From positions 1-21,146 of the forward strand of contig CAYOOA010000036.1 in the NCBI GenBank assembly GCA_964405455.1: 21,146 nucleotides of DNA. The letters are read 5' to 3'. The notes under the pieces were generated by a model. It was given only the letters and a program-made list of their open reading frames with translations, had not been told where the DNA came from and did no database searches. This DNA is from CALESS01 sp964405455 (GTDB lineage: Bacteria > Chloroflexota > Anaerolineae > Anaerolineales > Anaerolineaceae). Position 1 is the first letter of the stretch. The number at the start of each line of letters is the position of its first letter. Position numbers and translations under genes: made by a program. Positions 1 through 7,533 of the stretch are shown here, piece after piece.

Positions 1-671
1 AGGCGGTTGAGGTAGCGGTAGTTGATGATCTGGAAAATCTTTTCCTCGGCCCAACCGGTGGCATTCTGCGCGCCCAGGTCATCCAGCACCAGCAGGTGGG
101 CATTGCGCAGCTCTTCGAAGCGATCTTCAAAGGTCTCATCCTTGGATTGGTAGGCGTAGCGCAGCCAGTCCAGCAAGTCGGGCACAGTCAGGAAGATGGT
201 TTCCACGCCGTGGGCCAGGGCAAAGTTGGCGATGGCCGCCGCCAGGTGGGTCTTGCCGGTGCCAAAGCCGCCGCTCAGCAGCAGCCAGCCGTCCAGGTGC
301 TCGGCGTAGGTGCGGGCCTGCTTGTGGGCAAAGATCAGCGAATCCACCTGCGGCTTGGGCAGGCCGTGCCGGCCCTGGGTGGAGAAGCTCTCAAAGGTCA
401 TCTGGGTGTAGCCCTGCAGGTTGCTCAACTTCTGCAGTCGGCTGTGGACCTGCTGGGCTACCTCGCGCTGGCGGCAGGAACAGACGCTGATCTTGCCGAA
501 ATCCGGGTGGCCGACGGGCAGGTCTTGCTTAACGAAGCCCACCCCGTGGCAAATCGGGCAATTCGGGTCGCCCTCGCCGGTGAAGGCCGGTTCAGCGTTC
601 GATGATGTCGTCGTACTGGCTTTTCCCGCCCCGGCGGCGAGTTTTCGCAGCGTCTCGTCGATATGTGTCAT
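1..671 (-). CDS. DnaC/DnaI-like helicase loader ATPase, 3' end missing
   Basis: AAA+ ATPase of the DnaC/DnaI type, which loads the replicative helicase onto DNA. About 223 residues are visible; the C-terminus (sensor and arginine-finger region) lies beyond the left edge. Near the N-terminus CPIC (38-41) and CSC (64-66) form a probable four-cysteine zinc site as in DnaI-type loaders. Walker A GGFGTGKT is at 134-141 and Walker B LLVLDDLG at 193-200. The start is ATG at 671 with an AGAGGA ribosome site just upstream. It overlaps the preceding DnaD-like gene by 80 bases, so the two are probably translationally coupled. Position after dnaB and a dnaD-like gene supports helicase loading rather than an IstB-type transposition role; IstB is the main alternative and no transposase is present. 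Confidence 0.87.
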   Translation of the reverse strand, partial: MTHIDETLRKLAAGAGKASTTTSSNAEPAFTGEGDPNCPICHGVGFVKQDLPVGHPDFGKISVCSCRQREVAQQVHSRLQKLSNLQGYTQMTFESFSTQGRHGLPKPQVDSLIFAHKQARTYAEHLDGWLLLSGGFGTGKTHLAAAIANFALAHGVETIFLTVPDLLDWLRYAYQSKDETFEDRFEELRNAHLLVLDDLGAQNATGWAEEKIFQIINYRYLNR

Positions 672-1287
672 CCCGTCCTCTTTCCTGCCAGTTGCGCAGC
701 ACGGCCAGCACGTATTTCCAGGTGCGGGCATTGGCCGTCACCGCTTCGTGGATGGCATCCGCAATCCATTCGGCGGGGTAGGCGGCCTCGGCATCGCGCA
801 ATTCATCGGCGATGATGGGCGTCAGCGGCCCAATGTTTTCTTCATATAGTTGGTAAATCCCCGGGCGCTCTTTCTTGAGCTCCGCCGGGAGGTGGGTTTG
901 CAAATCCGGTTTCCATGCGCCGGATTGCCAGCCCTTGAGGGCCGCCCGGCCGCGCACGGTGTTGAGGAAATAAATGGCTTCTTCCAGCGGGCGGCCTGTG
1001 GGAATAGCCTGCAGCAGGCTGCCGCGTTCCACGGCGCGCCGCAGGGCATCCGCCAGGGCAGCGACAGGATTGGCGCCCAGCCCGGCCAGCAGGGTCTCAT
1101 CGCTGCTGAAATCGGCCGCAGTGATGTAGCGCGTTTCGCCTTCCTGGCGGTCCACGAACCAGATGGCGTACAGGGTCACCTTGAGTTCGCCCAGGTCGTC
1201 AATCTCGGGCAGCAGCTCGCTGAAGAAGGCTGCCGGGATGGGGGTCAGGTGGGTTTTGCCTGCGGGAAAGCCGGAGAAGCGTTTCAC
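592..1287 (-). CDS. DnaD-domain primosome/replication initiation protein
   Basis: Protein of 231 residues with a DnaD/DnaB_2-type C-terminal helical domain at about 144-204. The recognisable pattern is YEENIG, then LTP, PAEWI, an AIHEAV helix and a closing WKYVLAVLRNWQERG. In Firmicutes such proteins remodel DNA and help recruit the helicase at origins and restart sites. The N-terminal half (about 20-95) reads like a winged-helix domain. The tail is basic (RRRGGK). Start is GTG at 1287 with GGAG seven bases upstream; the dnaB stop is only three bases away. Its position between dnaB and the loader gene strongly suggests a primosome role. The exact biochemical role outside Firmicutes is inference. 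Confidence 0.85.
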   Translation of the reverse strand: MKRFSGFPAGKTHLTPIPAAFFSELLPEIDDLGELKVTLYAIWFVDRQEGETRYITAADFSSDETLLAGLGANPVAALADALRRAVERGSLLQAIPTGRPLEEAIYFLNTVRGRAALKGWQSGAWKPDLQTHLPAELKKERPGIYQLYEENIGPLTPIIADELRDAEAAYPAEWIADAIHEAVTANARTWKYVLAVLRNWQERGRDDTYRRDAAKTRRRGGKSQYDDIIER

Positions 1288-1290
1288 AGG

Positions 1291-2685
1291 TTATCTCCGC
1301 GGTGGGCGGGCCGGTGCCGGGGTGCGGTTATCCACCGCGGCGTTTTCAAAGCGGGCCAGGTTGTTGCGGAAGATCAACTGGATGCCGGAGTGGGTTGGGC
1401 CGTTGCGGTGTTTGGCCACAACCAGTTCGGCCACGTTCTGGCGCTCGCTGGTCGGGTCGTCCGCATCCGGGCGGTGGATGAAGAGGACAATATCGGCATC
1501 CTGCTCGATGGAGCCGGACTCGCGCAGGTCGGAAAGCTGCGGTTTCTTGCCCTCGCGGTGCTCCACCGCGCGGGAGAGCTGGGCAGCGGTCAGAACCGGT
1601 ACGTTCAACTCACGTGCCAGGCTCTTGAGCGTACGCGAGATGTAGGAAACCTCCTGGACGCGGTTTTCGTTGCGGCTGTCGGAGGCCATCAACTGCAGGT
1701 AGTCCACGATGACCAGGTCCAGGCTGTATTCCATCATCAGCCGGCGGCACTTGGTGCGCAATTGGATGGGAGTGATGGCGGGGGTATCGTCCAGGAAGAT
1801 GGTGGTATCCGATAGCACCTCGATGGCGTGGGTGAAGAGCGGCCATTCGTCGCCCTCCAGCTTGCCGGTGCGCAGGCGCTGGGTGTCGATCCCGGTCTCC
1901 TGGGCGATCAGGCGCTGGACGAGCTGCTCATTGGACATTTCCAGCGAAAAGATGGCGACGTGCTTCTTGTGCTTTTGGGCGGCGTTCTTGGCGATGGAAA
2001 GCAGGAAGCCGGTCTTGCCGGAGCCCGGGCGGCCGGCGATGATGATCAGGTCCGATTTTTGCAGCCCGCCCAGCAATTTATCCAGGTCAGACAACCCGGT
2101 GGGCACGCCGGCAATCTCGTCATCGGATTGGGCCAGGCGATCCACCCGGTCGTAGACTTCGCTCAGGACGGTACGGATGGGCTGGACTTCCTTGGTGGCG
2201 CGCCGATCGCTGATGCTGAAGATGGATTTTTCCGCCTCGTTGAGGACGGTATCCACGGTGCGGGTCTGGTCGATCGCCAGGTGGGCCATCTCGTTGGCCG
2301 AGGACAGCATCCGACGCCGGATGGAGGTATCTTCGATGATGCGGCCGTATTCCACGGCGTGCAGTGAGGTGGGGGTCTGGTTGATCATGGCGGTGATGTA
2401 GGCTGCCCCGCCAATCTCGGAAAGCTGGCCGCGGTTTTCCAGGAACTCGCACACGGTCACGTAATCGACCTTCATGTGCCGCTCATGCAGCTCGCTGAAA
2501 ACCTCCCAGATCCAGCGGTTGCGGATGATGTAGAAGTCTTCCGCCTTGAGGAACTGGGCCACGTCGTAATAGGATTCCGGGTTGATTAAAACCGAACCAA
2601 TGACTGCCTCTTCCGCCTGGCGGCTGTGGGGCAATCCCTGTGGCTCTTCCGGTTGGGCTTCTTCAAAGGGCGGCAGGTCGTCCAT
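1291..2685 (-). CDS. dnaB: Replicative DNA helicase DnaB
   Basis: Hexameric 5'-3' replicative helicase of 464 residues, normal for the family. The N-terminal DnaB domain spans about 19-120 (AEEAVIGSVLINPESY). The RecA-like C-terminal domain spans about 193-455, with Walker A GRPGSGKT at 218-225, Walker B VIVDYLQLM around 325-333, and the DnaB-type LRESGSIEQDADIV motif near 384-397. No intein is present. The ATG at 2685 has only a weak ribosome site. It starts 21 bases after the T-tract of an intrinsic terminator that closes the upstream BFN gene, and I see no promoter in between, so expression must come from read-through or from a promoter inside the BFN gene. The next gene begins three bases after its stop codon. 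Confidence 0.97.
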   Translation of the reverse strand: MDDLPPFEEAQPEEPQGLPHSRQAEEAVIGSVLINPESYYDVAQFLKAEDFYIIRNRWIWEVFSELHERHMKVDYVTVCEFLENRGQLSEIGGAAYITAMINQTPTSLHAVEYGRIIEDTSIRRRMLSSANEMAHLAIDQTRTVDTVLNEAEKSIFSISDRRATKEVQPIRTVLSEVYDRVDRLAQSDDEIAGVPTGLSDLDKLLGGLQKSDLIIIAGRPGSGKTGFLLSIAKNAAQKHKKHVAIFSLEMSNEQLVQRLIAQETGIDTQRLRTGKLEGDEWPLFTHAIEVLSDTTIFLDDTPAITPIQLRTKCRRLMMEYSLDLVIVDYLQLMASDSRNENRVQEVSYISRTLKSLARELNVPVLTAAQLSRAVEHREGKKPQLSDLRESGSIEQDADIVLFIHRPDADDPTSERQNVAELVVAKHRNGPTHSGIQLIFRNNLARFENAAVDNRTPAPARPPRR

Positions 2686-2706
2686 GGTCAGTATCCATTC
2701 AATGAG

Positions 2707-2733
2707 AAAAAACCGGGGCAGGTGCGCCCCGGT
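2707..2733 (-). terminator. Intrinsic terminator between the BFN gene and dnaB
   Basis: Read on the minus strand, CCGGGGC and GCCCCGG (plus 2713-2719 and 2726-2732) form a perfect 7-bp stem, 8 bp with the flanking T-A pair, around a six-base loop. TTTTTT follows directly. This is a textbook Rho-independent terminator placed nine bases after the BFN stop codon and 21 bases before the dnaB start. Confidence 0.85.
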
Positions 2734-2741
2734 GGATGGGA

Positions 2742-3350
2742 TCAGGGCCGGGGTTTGTCTTCATCCGGCTCGCCAGTGTCATCATCATCTTCCCCTTCGT
2801 CCGGCGCGGGCGGCAAATTATCCAGGTTCAATTGATCGAGGAAATCCTCAAAGACGGACAGGCGGCTTTCACCCTCTTCCTCTGCCGGGGCGGGGGATTC
2901 GGACTGCTCTTCATCGGCAGCCTTGGGCTCTTCGACTTCGGTTTCCGGGGTGATGCCGGCGCTGTCGAGGATCTCACGCGCGATCAGGATCGGGACATGG
3001 CAGCGGACTGCCAGGGCCAGGGCATCCGAGGGCCGGCAGTCAATGCTGAACTGGTCGTCCTCCTGTTCCACGATCAACTCGCCGTAGAAAACGTCCTCGC
3101 GCAGGGACACCACCTGCACCCGCACCAGGCGGGCGCCCAGGCGGGAGATGGTGTTTTTGAGCAGGTCGTGGGTTTGCGGGCGGGCAACTTCGATCTCCTG
3201 CAGGGCGATGGTGATCGCCTCCGCTTCGTAGGGGCCGATCCAGATCGGCAGGTAGCGTTCAGCATTGACCTCGCGCAGCACCACGATCCGCTGCTGGTTG
3301 GTCAGGCTGACGCGCACGCTGTCTATCACTACCTCTACCATTCGGGACAT
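2742..3350 (-). CDS. BFN-domain (DUF151) bifunctional nuclease family protein
   Basis: Protein of 202 residues with an N-terminal bifunctional nuclease (BFN/DUF151) domain at about 4-130. Conserved-looking segments are LPIWIGPYEAEAI (34-46) and RPSDALALAVR (106-116). Some family members have been reported to have DNase/RNase activity; the cellular role is poorly known. The remainder (about 135-202) is a highly acidic, low-complexity tail rich in Glu, Asp and Pro. ATG 3350 is chosen because AGGTGA lies at ideal spacing and because the promoter at 3394-3422 lies inside any longer reading; an internal ATG at 3341 is possible. It precedes dnaB, separated by a terminator. Confidence 0.88.
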   Translation of the reverse strand: MSRMVEVVIDSVRVSLTNQQRIVVLREVNAERYLPIWIGPYEAEAITIALQEIEVARPQTHDLLKNTISRLGARLVRVQVVSLREDVFYGELIVEQEDDQFSIDCRPSDALALAVRCHVPILIAREILDSAGITPETEVEEPKAADEEQSESPAPAEEEGESRLSVFEDFLDQLNLDNLPPAPDEGEDDDDTGEPDEDKPRP

Positions 3351-3393
3351 TCTCACCTGCCTGTAAGGAGTTCGGGGATTCTCACCCGACCTA

Positions 3394-3422
3394 ATTCTAA
3401 CACGCTGCCGGGAGGGATGCAA
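3394..3422 (-). promoter_or_regulatory. Promoter of the BFN gene
   Basis: On the minus strand, TTGCAT (plus 3417-3422), a 17-base spacer and TAGAAT (plus 3394-3399) form a good sigma-70-like promoter. The predicted transcript starts near 3387, about 37 bases before ATG 3350. Confidence 0.7.
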
Positions 3423-3439
3423 CGAGATTGACAATCATA

Positions 3440-3445
3440 TATAAT
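3440..3445 (+). promoter_or_regulatory. Possible -10 element for the RNase T2 gene
   Basis: Perfect TATAAT about 49 bases before the TTG start. No -35 is found at 16-18 bases; a TTGACA sits only six bases upstream (3428-3433), too close for an ordinary promoter. The element is divergent from the BFN promoter. Confidence 0.4.
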
Positions 3446-3493
3446 GGACAGGAATTTATATTCCCACCAACCCTTCGGATGAGGAGTAAAAGT

Positions 3494-4300
3494 TTGTCCA
3501 ACCGCCGCCGTTCCAATCAACAAATCCTGCTCTCGATCCTGGCGCTAATCCTCTTCGCTATTTTTTACTTTCTTAATGCCAACAAGGATCATTCCAACAG
3601 CTTTGTCCTCACCCCACCGCCGGATGCCAGCTCCACCCCGCTGGTGAATCTGCCTCTCTCGGATCAATCGACGGTCACCCCGGCCGCTGCGGAAGGAAAT
3701 CCGGCCTTTCCGGTCAGTTCTGCAGCCGATTTTGACTATTACGTACTCTCCCTCTCGTGGTCGCCGCAGTATTGCGCCACCGACGGCAGCAATGATACCC
3801 AGCAGTGCAGCCTGGGGCGCAAGCTGGGCTTTGTGTTGCACGGCCTGTGGCCGCAGTATGAAACCGGCTATCCCAGCAATTGCACCGCTGAATCCTTCCC
3901 GTCCGCGCTGAAGAAGGAATTCCCGGGCCTCTACCCCAGCGATGCGCTTTACACCCACGAGTGGGAAAAACACGGCACCTGCTCCGGCCTGGCTCCGGCT
4001 GAGTTCCTGGCGGCTTCCAAACAGTTGCGCGATGCAGTCACCGTCCCGGCAGCCTACCAATCACCGGCGCAGTCCTTCCGGGTGACGGTGGATCAGCTCA
4101 AGGCGGATTTCCTGGCAGCCAATCCCTCCCTGGGAGATAACGGCCTGGCCGTCTTGTGCTCGGATTCAGGGCGCTTCCTGAGCGAACTGCGCGTGTGCTT
4201 CACCATCGAGGGCCAACCGCGCGCTTGCAGTGCAGAGGTGCTAAAGGCTGCAGCCAAAAGCTGCGGTCAGGCGGATTTCCTGGTGCGGAATGTGAAGTAA
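3494..4300 (+). CDS. Ribonuclease T2 family protein, membrane-anchored or secreted
   Basis: RNase T2 family enzymes cleave RNA via 2',3'-cyclic phosphates outside the cytoplasm. Both catalytic segments are present in this 268-residue protein: HGLWPQ (CAS1, His116) and HEWEKHGTC (CAS2, His155 and His160). The domain covers about 80-265 and has paired cysteines. The N-terminus is basic (NRRR) followed by one hydrophobic helix (about 10-28) with no lipobox, so it is an anchor or uncleaved signal; a Pro/Ser/Thr-rich spacer follows. TTG 3494 is chosen because GAGGAG lies seven bases before it. An ATG at 3479 lacks a ribosome site, and the in-frame TTG at 3428 lies upstream of the only TATAAT. Confidence 0.9.
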   Translation: MSNRRRSNQQILLSILALILFAIFYFLNANKDHSNSFVLTPPPDASSTPLVNLPLSDQSTVTPAAAEGNPAFPVSSAADFDYYVLSLSWSPQYCATDGSNDTQQCSLGRKLGFVLHGLWPQYETGYPSNCTAESFPSALKKEFPGLYPSDALYTHEWEKHGTCSGLAPAEFLAASKQLRDAVTVPAAYQSPAQSFRVTVDQLKADFLAANPSLGDNGLAVLCSDSGRFLSELRVCFTIEGQPRACSAEVLKAAAKSCGQADFLVRNVK

Positions 4301-4317
4301 GCGCTTGACGCATCCGC

Positions 4318-4323
4318 TATAAT
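4318..4323 (+). promoter_or_regulatory. Possible -10 element for the NBR1-Ig-like lipoprotein gene
   Basis: Perfect TATAAT about 90 bases before ATG 4413. The only -35-like hexamer, TTGACG (4305-4310), is seven bases away rather than 17. It may be a promoter that does not need a -35, or chance. Confidence 0.35.
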
Positions 4324-4412
4324 GATAAGTGAAACGGGGGAACCAACCCCATCCAGGCAGCGTCTATACACTGGAGAAGTTGTCCCTTTGTGTTTTGTAA
4401 GAGGAGAAGAAA

Positions 4413-5480
4413 ATGAAGCGCACCGCTTTTTTGCTGTTTGTGATTTTGGCTGCTGCCAGCTTGCTGGCCGCCTGCAGCCTGTTTGGAAAGCAGCAGACGC
4501 CCAAGGATATGAATGCCATCAGTACGCTGGCCCAGCAGACCGTCATAGCCCGCCAGACCCAGGCGGCCTTTGAGACGCTGGTAGCCCAGCTCACCCAGGT
4601 GATCCAGAACACGCCGGTTCCACCACAGGTAACCGTACAGGCGGCCTCGCCCACCCCCCAGCCGCTGCCCAGTGACACCCAGGTCCCACCCACCCAGGGA
4701 CCGACCGCCACCGGCACCCCGCCGCCGACCCCCTGCAACTGGGTTGGATTCGTCAAGGATGTTACGATCACGGACGGGACGGGTTTTCTACCCGGCGAAA
4801 CCTTCACCAAGATCTGGCGGCTTAAGAATATCGGCTCGTGNNNNNNNNNNNNNNNNNNNNNNNNNNNNNNNNNNNNNNNNNNNNNNNNNNNNNNNNNNNN
4901 NNNNNNNNNNNNNNNNNNNNNNNNNNNNNNNNNNNNNNNNGTCAAGATCGAAGTGGTCAGCCGGACGACCATCAAGGATGCCAACATCACCTTTGACTTC
5001 ACCCGCAACTACTGTGCGGCCGACTGGCGCAACGCCGGGGGAGCGCTGGCCTGCCCCTCCATGGCAAGCGATACGCAGAACGGTTCCATCTTCCGCGTTC
5101 TCAACCCGGTCATGGAGATGGGTAATGCAGATGACGAAGCCACCCTGGTGGTTTCACCCAACGACGGCGCGGGCGGCACCATCACCGGTCTCTACCCGGC
5201 CTACAAGGTGAAGAGTGGGGATCACTTCAAGGCGGAAGCGGCCTGCGCCGACCAGGCCGACAAGTGCGATGTGACCTTCCAATTTGGTTACCGTAAACCA
5301 GACGGCAGCATCCAGGCCCTGGGTACCTGGGTGGAGAAGTACGACGGTAACACCTCGAAAATTGATATCGATCTGTCCGGGTTGGTGGACCAGAGCCTGC
5401 AATTCGTCCTGATTGTGACCAATAACGGCTCCTCCAGCGGGGATATCGCCATGTGGTTCGCTCCGCGCATCACGCACTAA
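4413..5480 (+). CDS. NBR1-Ig-like domain lipoprotein, interrupted by a gap
   Basis: Exported lipoprotein: basic start, hydrophobic helix and lipobox LAAC with Cys21. A Gln/Thr/Pro-rich linker runs to about residue 107. Then begins a domain I recognise as the NBR1-type Ig-like domain common in Chloroflexota surface lipoproteins (FVKDVTI, PGETFTKIWRLKNIGS). The 100-N gap removes its centre; VKIEVV after the gap looks like its last strand. The rest (about 185-355) is a second beta-rich domain I do not recognise, with several cysteines and few charged clusters. The ribosome site is AGAGGAGAA before ATG 4413. The true length is unknown: the domain usually needs roughly 70 residues between the two visible ends. 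A role in cell-surface binding is inference. Confidence 0.8.
   Translation: MKRTAFLLFVILAAASLLAACSLFGKQQTPKDMNAISTLAQQTVIARQTQAAFETLVAQLTQVIQNTPVPPQVTVQAASPTPQPLPSDTQVPPTQGPTATGTPPPTPCNWVGFVKDVTITDGTGFLPGETFTKIWRLKNIGSXXXXXXXXXXXXXXXXXXXXXXXXXXXXXXXXXXVKIEVVSRTTIKDANITFDFTRNYCAADWRNAGGALACPSMASDTQNGSIFRVLNPVMEMGNADDEATLVVSPNDGAGGTITGLYPAYKVKSGDHFKAEAACADQADKCDVTFQFGYRKPDGSIQALGTWVEKYDGNTSKIDIDLSGLVDQSLQFVLIVTNNGSSSGDIAMWFAPRITH
4841..4940. other. Assembly gap (100 N) inside the lipoprotein gene
   Basis: Exactly 100 N, a standard placeholder. The reading frame happens to stay open across it, but this does not prove the true length. Confidence 0.95.
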
Positions 5481-5501
5481 GTTTCTACAGCCCTCTTCTC
5501 A

Positions 5502-5538
5502 CGGCGGCTGCGGCTTCCCCCCGCAGCCGCCGACTTTT
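5502..5538 (+). terminator. Intrinsic terminator after the NBR1-Ig-like gene
   Basis: A 12-bp perfect GC-rich stem (5502-5513 with 5521-5532; CGGCGGCTGCGG and its complement) closes a seven-base loop and is followed by ACTTTTCC. The T-tract is short but the stem is very strong. It lies 21 bases after the stop codon. Confidence 0.75.
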
Positions 5539-5561
5539 CCAAACTGATAGTACATCCCTTA

Positions 5562-5590
5562 TTGACATGGGCTCGTTTTTCAGATACAAA
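5562..5590 (+). promoter_or_regulatory. Promoter of the HtrA-like protease gene
   Basis: TTGACA (5562-5567), a 17-base spacer and TACAAA (5585-5590). The predicted transcript starts near 5597 and leaves about 77 bases of leader. Confidence 0.65.
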
Positions 5591-5622
5591 CATAGTGTCA
5601 ATGCTGATTAACTGTTTCTTAA

Positions 5623-5643
5623 CCACCTGTCCTGCGCAGGTGG
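5623..5643 (+). promoter_or_regulatory. Hairpin in the leader of the HtrA-like gene
   Basis: CCACCTG (5623-5629) and CAGGTGG (5637-5643) form a 7-bp stem with a seven-base loop in the untranslated leader, about 30 bases before the start. There is no T-tract, so it is not a terminator; it may stabilise the mRNA or be regulatory. Confidence 0.35.
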
Positions 5644-5673
5644 ACTTTATCCAAATCCTGATGAAAGGCTGCC

Positions 5674-7389
5674 ATGAAACACAAGCTGTTAATCCCCCTG
5701 GTTATCCTACTCCTGGTCTCGCTGGCCTGTTCCATGCCTGGCGGAACCACGACCGCACCCACCCAGGCTCCGGTTCAGCAGAATACACCGGAACCGCCCA
5801 CCGCCGTTGTCGTCCCGGCGACGGATACGCCGCAGCCCGTGGATGACGGCTCCATTACTAATTTGGCCGATGCGGAAAAGGCCGTCGTCCGGATTGTCGC
5901 TGAAGGTGCTTATGAAGACCCGGCCTTTGGCCAGGCAGAAGGCGCCTGGAGCGGCAGCGGCTTCATCATCGATCCGAGCGGCCTGACGATCACCAATAAC
6001 CACGTGGTGACCGGCGCCGCCATGATCCAGGTCTACTTTAGCGGTAATGATAAACCGTACACAGCCAAGATCCTGGGTGTTTCGGAATGCTCCGACCTGG
6101 CGCTGATCGACATTGACGGTTCCGGCTTCCCCTACCTGAAGTGGTACGAGGGTGTTCCGGCGTTGGGCCTCAAGGTGTATTCCCTGGGCTACCCCCTGGG
6201 CGATCCCGAATTCACCCAGCACGAAGGCGCCATTTCCAAGAAATCGGCGGATATCTCCACCGACTGGGCGGATGTGAGCAATGTGCTGGAGCATGATGCC
6301 ATCATCAACCCCGGCAATTCCGGTGGCCCGCTGGTGGATGAGAACGGTCGGGTGGTGGGCGTCAATTACGCCTCCTCGGCCAAGTACCAGCAGTATTACG
6401 CCATTAAACAAACCGAGGTTCAAAATATTCTGGGTGACTTGAAGGCTGGCAAAAATGTTACCGCGACCGGCATCAACGGATTTGCCTTTGTGTCAGATGA
6501 CGGCAGCGTCTCGGGCATCTGGGTTTATTCGGTGGAATCCGGCTCACCCGCCGATAAGGCAGGCGTTAAGCCCGGGGATATCCTGACCCAGTTGGAAGGC
6601 ATCCAATTGGCCAAACAAGGCACCATGGCCGAGTATTGCGGTGTGCTGCGCACGCATGATCCCAATACGGATACGTTGAATTTGAGTGTTTTGCGCTGGA
6701 AGACCAGCGAGATCCTGGAAGGACAGATCAACGGCCGCACCCTGGCAGTAACCGATTATTACGGTGGGGATACCTCCGGCGGCACTTCCGGCGGATCGAC
6801 CGGGGGTTCAACTGGCGGAACCAGCGACTCTCAACCTTATTACACCGAAGAATTTGACAGCCCGCCCTCCAACTGGAGTTGGTTCACCACCAGCGGAGAT
6901 GAATCCCTGCTGGATGTCTACACCGACGGCGGCCAAATTGTATTTGACCTGAAGGGTGAGCGGATCTTCTCCTACCTGACCTATAACGATTGGACCTACC
7001 AGGATGTGGGTGTAACCGCCACCTCTGAAAACCTGGGTAATAACGAGAATATGATCTCCCTGCTTTGCCGCTACGGGGCGGATACGGGCTGGTATGAGAT
7101 CAACATCGGATCTGACGGCCTGTGGGATATTTACCGCTATGATGTTAGCAGCGGAGACTACACCCGCCTGTACAACGGCGGATCCAATAGCATCAATATG
7201 GGCCGTAACCTGAATGACTTCACCATGACCTGTATTGGCAACAAGATCAGCCTCTACATCAACGGGAAACTGACCAAGACCGTGACCGATAATTATTATA
7301 CCGAAGGCTTGATCGGTATCGGTGTGTCATCCTTCGATGTCTACCCGGTGACGGTTGGCTTCAACGCGGTGGAGATCTGGCAGCCGTAA
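5674..7389 (+). CDS. HtrA/DegP-like serine protease lipoprotein with PDZ and C-terminal beta-sandwich-like domain
   Basis: Extracytoplasmic trypsin-fold (S1C) protease of 571 residues. Signal helix and lipobox SLAC (Cys19) are followed by a Thr/Pro-rich linker. The protease domain spans about 62-255 with a full triad: His110 (TNNHVV), Asp141 (CSDLAL), Ser216 (NPGNSGGPL). A PDZ-like domain follows at about 270-345 (ESGSPADKAGVKPGDIL). A Gly/Ser/Thr linker (364-386) then joins a 185-residue C-terminal domain that begins EEFDSPPSNW and resembles LamG/DUF1080-like concanavalin folds. That last part is unusual in HtrA proteins and may bind carbohydrate or surface targets (inference). The ribosome site is AAAGG before ATG 5674. 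The gene has its own promoter and terminator. A likely role is envelope protein quality control. Confidence 0.9.
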   Translation: MKHKLLIPLVILLLVSLACSMPGGTTTAPTQAPVQQNTPEPPTAVVVPATDTPQPVDDGSITNLADAEKAVVRIVAEGAYEDPAFGQAEGAWSGSGFIIDPSGLTITNNHVVTGAAMIQVYFSGNDKPYTAKILGVSECSDLALIDIDGSGFPYLKWYEGVPALGLKVYSLGYPLGDPEFTQHEGAISKKSADISTDWADVSNVLEHDAIINPGNSGGPLVDENGRVVGVNYASSAKYQQYYAIKQTEVQNILGDLKAGKNVTATGINGFAFVSDDGSVSGIWVYSVESGSPADKAGVKPGDILTQLEGIQLAKQGTMAEYCGVLRTHDPNTDTLNLSVLRWKTSEILEGQINGRTLAVTDYYGGDTSGGTSGGSTGGSTGGTSDSQPYYTEEFDSPPSNWSWFTTSGDESLLDVYTDGGQIVFDLKGERIFSYLTYNDWTYQDVGVTATSENLGNNENMISLLCRYGADTGWYEINIGSDGLWDIYRYDVSSGDYTRLYNGGSNSINMGRNLNDFTMTCIGNKISLYINGKLTKTVTDNYYTEGLIGIGVSSFDVYPVTVGFNAVEIWQP

Positions 7390-7409
7390 TCCTGCAAGAG
7401 CTCAATTCT

Positions 7410-7440
7410 CCTCCGGCCGAGAAATCGGCCGGAGGTTTTT
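7410..7440 (+). terminator. Intrinsic terminator after the HtrA-like gene
   Basis: An 11-bp perfect stem (7410-7420 with 7425-7435) is capped by a GAAA tetraloop and followed by TTTTT. It is a textbook Rho-independent terminator, 20 bases after the stop codon. Confidence 0.95.
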
Positions 7441-7453
7441 AATCCTCCATTGC

Positions 7454-7482
7454 TTGACGCGGACTCGGGGTTATGCTACTAT
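7454..7482 (+). promoter_or_regulatory. Promoter of the LysM lipoprotein gene
   Basis: TTGACG (7454-7459), a 17-base spacer and TACTAT (7477-7482). The predicted start is near 7489, giving a leader of about 66 bases. Confidence 0.7.
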
Positions 7483-7503
7483 ACGATAGAACAAATTTTT
7501 AAT

Positions 7504-7533
7504 ATTTGTGCAGCGCCCCTTGAAATTTGTGCA
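7504..7533 (+). repeat. Direct repeat in the leader of the LysM gene
   Basis: ATTTGTGCA occurs at 7504-7512 and again at 7525-7533, start to start 21 bases apart, which is two helical turns. Both copies lie just downstream of the predicted transcription start, where a repressor or an RNA-binding protein could act. Function is unknown. Confidence 0.4.

Noticed and set aside
96..1815. Plus-strand ORFs opposite the primosome genes
   Set aside because: The minus strand carries Walker and DnaD motifs; the plus readings show no family features.
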